A stretch of 64,000 nt of DNA from Edwardsiella anguillarum ET080813 (lineage in GTDB: Bacteria; Pseudomonadota; Gammaproteobacteria; Enterobacterales; Enterobacteriaceae), in the NCBI RefSeq assembly GCF_000264765.2, contig NZ_CP006664.1, positions 434,001-498,000 on the forward strand. The letters are read 5' to 3'. Below the pieces are notes generated by a model, which worked only from the letters and a program-made list of their open reading frames with translations, did no database searches and was not told the DNA's origin. The position numbers and the translations under genes were made by a program. Positions 60,598-64,000 of the stretch are shown one piece after another. Within the stretch, counting starts at the first letter, position 1, and each line of letters starts with the position of its first letter.

Positions 60598-62056
60598 TGG
60601 GATCTCCTCCTGTGTCATTAGCCGGATCGGTATCAAACACCAGCCCCAGCTCTCTGTTTTCGTCGATTTCAGCCTTACGACGACGTTTCACATCTGCCGG
60701 GGTTCCGCCTCGGGCACGGATCCAGTCACTTTCCGTACCGGCGCCGCCACGAAGAATGACCTTCCAGGCGTTGGCCTCTTTGAGTGGGTCAATCCACGGC
60801 ATAACGGGGCCGCTGTAAACGGCGTTGAATAGCGTTTCTTTGTCGATACCGCGCGGGACAGTAATACGGCCAGCTGCAATCGCAGCGGACAGCCAGCGGC
60901 GATACATCGGGCGAGTAATAGCAGCGATAAAGGCATCTTGCAGGATGGCGTAACCCTCTTGCGCCTCGACCAGCTCCTGGCGTTGCGCGCTGTATGTGCC
61001 ATCGTAGTTACGGGCGATAGAGGAAAAGCTGCTTCGGGTTCCTGCGGCGACGGCTCGTAATTGCCCCATGCGGAACGTCTCAAGATTCGGATTCGGGCGA
61101 TCTGACTTAATCATCCCGATATCCTCACCCGGACCAAGGCCGTCAAAGATCATCCCAGGCGTAATATTCAGCTCTCGCTCTTTGCCTTTTTCGTAGTTGT
61201 CGTCATTAAAGGTCTGTGCGTCACCCCGCTTGATATAGGCGCCAAACGCCGCGCCAAGTCGCGCCGCAATACGCTCGCTGTCCTCGTAATTTTTGAGATC
61301 GGCCAAACGAATAATGACGCCAGATAACAGCGACACCCCGCGAGCCTGATTTAACCGGCGGGTAAATTTCAGATGCAGCATATTATCTGCAGAGATTACC
61401 TTGGTATCAGCGAGACCAACGCCAAACCCCGGATACGTCTTATAGACTTGATAGCCAGTAGGACGCATCCAGTTATTAAACTGGATCCCCTGAACCAGAT
61501 TCGTTTCTTGATCGCTCATGCCTAACGGCACGTAATCCGGCTCCATCGCCTCCAGCCAGCAAGGAACACCGGCAACCTTAGATAACCCCACCGCCGATCC
61601 GCAGATGGTATGCACAAACACTTCGCCATCACGTAACCAGGTACGCAACAGCAAGCGCTCCAACACGGGCCGCGTATACTGACCAGATACATCTGGAGCT
61701 ACCGACCATTCGGCCCACGCCATGCGGATATCTTCGGCCAGCTCCTTATTTAACGCACCGTCCGGCGTTAGGGGCTGTGGCTCAACGATGATTCCCCGTG
61801 AGCCGATAATCCGCTCTTCCAATTTATCCAAAGCGCCGATAACCAGATCGTGGTTTTCATCTAGCCACCGCGCTTGCTCGCGCAATGACTTGCCGCCAAA
61901 CTGCGTGGCTTGATTAGGTGAGCGATTTTCTCGGTGCGCTCGATGCGTACGCGTAGGCATGACCGCCTCATACGCCCGAATAGTGTGCTGAGCGCGTAGG
62001 CGTGACAACTTCCAGTGAGGCGCAATAGCCGTCACCATCTTCCCCAAGATACCCAT
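60530..62056 (-). CDS. Portal protein (gpB-like)
   Basis: 508 residues of the lambda-family portal type (Phage_portal_2). Typical stretches are RAHRENRSPNQATQFGGKSLREQARWLDENHDLVIGALDKLEERIIG in parts, DGEVFVHTICG, and SFSSIARNYDGTYSAQRQELVEAQEGYAILQDAF. It forms the dodecameric DNA channel at the head vertex. The 3' end overlaps the protease-capsid gene by up to about 70 bases, and the start shares one base with the W stop. Confidence 0.95.
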   Translation of the reverse strand: MGILGKMVTAIAPHWKLSRLRAQHTIRAYEAVMPTRTHRAHRENRSPNQATQFGGKSLREQARWLDENHDLVIGALDKLEERIIGSRGIIVEPQPLTPDGALNKELAEDIRMAWAEWSVAPDVSGQYTRPVLERLLLRTWLRDGEVFVHTICGSAVGLSKVAGVPCWLEAMEPDYVPLGMSDQETNLVQGIQFNNWMRPTGYQVYKTYPGFGVGLADTKVISADNMLHLKFTRRLNQARGVSLLSGVIIRLADLKNYEDSERIAARLGAAFGAYIKRGDAQTFNDDNYEKGKERELNITPGMIFDGLGPGEDIGMIKSDRPNPNLETFRMGQLRAVAAGTRSSFSSIARNYDGTYSAQRQELVEAQEGYAILQDAFIAAITRPMYRRWLSAAIAAGRITVPRGIDKETLFNAVYSGPVMPWIDPLKEANAWKVILRGGAGTESDWIRARGGTPADVKRRRKAEIDENRELGLVFDTDPANDTGGDPSGGKEEPNHESKGDGRTRSRTR

Positions 62057-62268
62057 TAGAACCTCGCTACTGAGTGCAAACTGCGGGGTCGGGTTTTAGC
62101 TCGTAGTTGCGCGTCGATATCCTCCAGCCCCTTGCGGATCACCGACAGGCTTTCCATCGTCATTTCCTGCCCGTTAATTGAGATGGACTTCCCCATTAAC
62201 ACGGCGCGCTCAGCCTCCAAATAAGCCTGGCGCCGCTGCTCCAATTCTTCTCGCGTCACAGTATCCAC
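62056..62268 (-). CDS. W: Head-tail connector protein gpW
   Basis: 70 residues, the lambda gpW size (68). EELEQRRQAYLEAERAVLMGKSISINGQEMTMESLSVIRKGLEDIDAQL has the helix-hairpin-helix pattern of gpW. It plugs the portal after packaging and creates the site for gpFII. Overlaps terminase and portal ends, in the lambda A-W-B order. Confidence 0.93.
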   Translation of the reverse strand: MDTVTREELEQRRQAYLEAERAVLMGKSISINGQEMTMESLSVIRKGLEDIDAQLRAKTRPRSLHSVARF

Positions 62269-64000
62269 CCTCCCTTAATCTCTTTATCAGGAACAACAGT
62301 TGGCGCCGCGAGGACGGCCTCGAAATTGATTGTGTTAACCGGTTTATTTTCTTCGGACGCGGGCTGCGTTACTGGTTTTGATGATGGCTCAGTAGGTAAA
62401 CGCGCCCACACGGGAGGGCTCTCCCAATTAATACGTTCATACCCACGAAGAATGGCGATGGCATGCGCGTAACAGAAAAGGTCGAACGCCTCGTTTGCGC
62501 CATGCCCTGGCTTGCGCCATTTCCCGCTGATATCGCGCTCCTCATACGTCAATTCCTCATAGAACCACTCCCCAAGCCAGTCGGGGAAATGAATATAATT
62601 TGGTCCAGGAATATCGCGAGATAGCGCACCAGAGATCCGATCCTTGAGCTTATCGGTTTGCAGCAGATAGATAGGAACGTCACCTCGGGCCTTTGCACGG
62701 CGGTCGGAGCGGTCTGTGTTGTCAGGGTAAGAGCGCGAGATCAGCTTGCTGCGGGATACGCTATCCCCTTTCAGCAAATAGACACGCCGACTCTCACCGT
62801 CACGGCGGCAACGGCGCCAAAAAGTGTAGGCGTTATCGGTGACGCCATCTTCACCCCCAGAATCGACCCCCATCGCCAATATCGGCATGCGAATATCCGG
62901 CGATGACTCCAAAGGATAGGTTTTATCAAGAACATCCGTTCTCAACAGGTCCCAATCCTCAGCGAATGAAGCCGGATTAATCGGCTGACTTTCCCCATTC
63001 TCATTGAACCGCATGGAATAGCGGATGTTGTAGCGATCGACTACCCAGCGCTCGCCATCGGCGCCATAACCGATAATCTGCACGACAAAACGACGATTCT
63101 TACCACCCTGTACGTCCACCGTCGCGATCAGGAAGCGCACGCCTTCCGGTACAACGCGCTTCTCTATCACTTCCGCACGCGCCATAAGGACATCGCTCTT
63201 GCGGCTTTCCAGCGAACGGCGCGGCATATACGGCTGCCCGCAGTCAGTATTGATGACCGTTTTCAGCGTCTCCTCACTACCGGTCGCCTCATACTCCTGT
63301 TCAGCGGTCAAAATTTTATAGATAAGCTGCGCCCAGGTCTGGTACGCCGCCGCCGGCCCCTCCATCCAAAAAGACGCGATACGAGATCGACGTGGCGTTC
63401 CGCTACGCTCACCATCGGCATAGCTAATTTCCCCATCGCGCAGCCAGATGCCGCGCGCGTTAAGCTCACGCTTTTGATGCGGTTCAATCAGCCCCATACA
63501 GTGTGGGCACTGTACCCGAGCCGCCTCGCTGGCCTCCATGGGATCCGGGTTATCTCTATAGCCGACAACGTTCTCCATAATCGGCTGGAAAAACTCACCA
63601 CAGTGGGGACATGGCCAGTACCAGCGCCGGCGATCGCCTCGGTTGTAGAGTGACAAGATCCCCGTCGAGGGAGGCGCCTCATGTGGCGTCGTCCGCTTCC
63701 ACTTCGTATCTACAATATCTCGCCCTGGCGAGCTCTCAACCAGAGTCATCCCAGCCGACATAAACGTTGTGGTGCGCTTAGATGCCAGGCTAAAAGCATC
63801 ACCCTCACCATTAATGTCCTCCGGCAGACGGTCATAGTCAGTCAGCGCTACAAAGCGGTAGTCTGATGACGACATAATGTTTACCGATGGCCAACCAATT
63901 TTTAGATAGGATCCATCACGTAGAATTTTGTCATGAACGTTATTGTCATTCCGGCGCGGGCTCATCCGACGGCGCACTGCTGGGCTACAGCGGAAAGTAC
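62256..64000 (-). CDS. Terminase large subunit (gpA family), 5' end outside window
   Basis: At least 573 residues are seen and the frame is still open at the window edge, so the N-terminal ATPase Walker A part is missing from view. The visible part begins SPAVRRRMSPRRNDNNVHDKIL and includes YVALTDYDRLP-like RFVALTDYDRL (Walker B region), a zinc-binding pair CPHC...CPHC (near 120 and 155 of the visible part), and nuclease acidic residues in ATVDVQGG and GVDSGGEDG. It packages DNA into the prohead and cuts at cos. The 3' end overlaps W by 13 bases. Confidence 0.93.
   Translation of the reverse strand, partial: TFRCSPAVRRRMSPRRNDNNVHDKILRDGSYLKIGWPSVNIMSSSDYRFVALTDYDRLPEDINGEGDAFSLASKRTTTFMSAGMTLVESSPGRDIVDTKWKRTTPHEAPPSTGILSLYNRGDRRRWYWPCPHCGEFFQPIMENVVGYRDNPDPMEASEAARVQCPHCMGLIEPHQKRELNARGIWLRDGEISYADGERSGTPRRSRIASFWMEGPAAAYQTWAQLIYKILTAEQEYEATGSEETLKTVINTDCGQPYMPRRSLESRKSDVLMARAEVIEKRVVPEGVRFLIATVDVQGGKNRRFVVQIIGYGADGERWVVDRYNIRYSMRFNENGESQPINPASFAEDWDLLRTDVLDKTYPLESSPDIRMPILAMGVDSGGEDGVTDNAYTFWRRCRRDGESRRVYLLKGDSVSRSKLISRSYPDNTDRSDRRAKARGDVPIYLLQTDKLKDRISGALSRDIPGPNYIHFPDWLGEWFYEELTYEERDISGKWRKPGHGANEAFDLFCYAHAIAILRGYERINWESPPVWARLPTEPSSKPVTQPASEENKPVNTINFEAVLAAPTVVPDKEIKGGWIL

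Overview
The window looks like chromosomal DNA of an Edwardsiella species (Enterobacterales, Hafniaceae). The host genes are close relatives of E. coli aroC, prmB, smrB, sixA, fadL, mlaA and ccm, base composition is about 57-60% G+C, and the first 21 kb has the gene order of the Edwardsiella EVP type VI secretion system (evpP, then evpA to evpO). I cannot fix the species from the sequence alone. All family and gene assignments are from reading the translations and from memory; no search was run.

Region 1 (1-20.9 kb, + strand) is a complete T6SS: evpP, tssB, tssC, hcp, evpD, tssE, tssF, tssG, clpV, vgrG, PAAR, tssA, tssJ, tssK, tssL, tssM. TssJLM form the membrane complex, TssA/E/F/G/K with VgrG and PAAR the baseplate and spike, TssBC the sheath, Hcp the tube, ClpV the recycling ATPase; EvpP is the known secreted virulence protein. 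Many genes overlap by a few bases. Two similar promoter-proximal elements lie ahead of evpP and evpA.

Region 2 (21-39.6 kb) is the host core: a minus-strand prmB-aroC-mepA group, smrB, sixA, yfcZ, fadL (with a FadR-like operator), mlaA, and a complete minus-strand cytochrome c maturation operon ccmABCDEFGHI. The fadI/fadJ genes that separate sixA from yfcZ in E. coli are absent, leaving about 390 bp with no gene. A 700-bp AT-rich intergenic stretch with nested palindromes precedes an aaeXAB-like efflux operon (DUF1656, HlyD and FUSC proteins).

Region 3 (39.8-64 kb) is a tRNA-Arg(CCT) gene carrying an integrated lambda-like siphovirus prophage. A P4-type integrase reads away from the tRNA, then the late genes lie on the minus strand in lambda order when read from the right edge: terminase (cut by the window end), gpW, portal, protease-capsid fusion, decoration protein, gpFII, Z, U, V, G/GT (with the lambda slippery heptamer), H, M, L, a moron, K, I, J, a tail protein, Lom, a second outer-membrane moron, side tail fibre and fibre assembly protein. 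The early, lysis and regulatory regions and attR are outside the window. The least explained items are EvpD, the zinc-ribbon moron between L and K, the 290-residue beta-barrel moron, and the tail protein with a triplicated motif.
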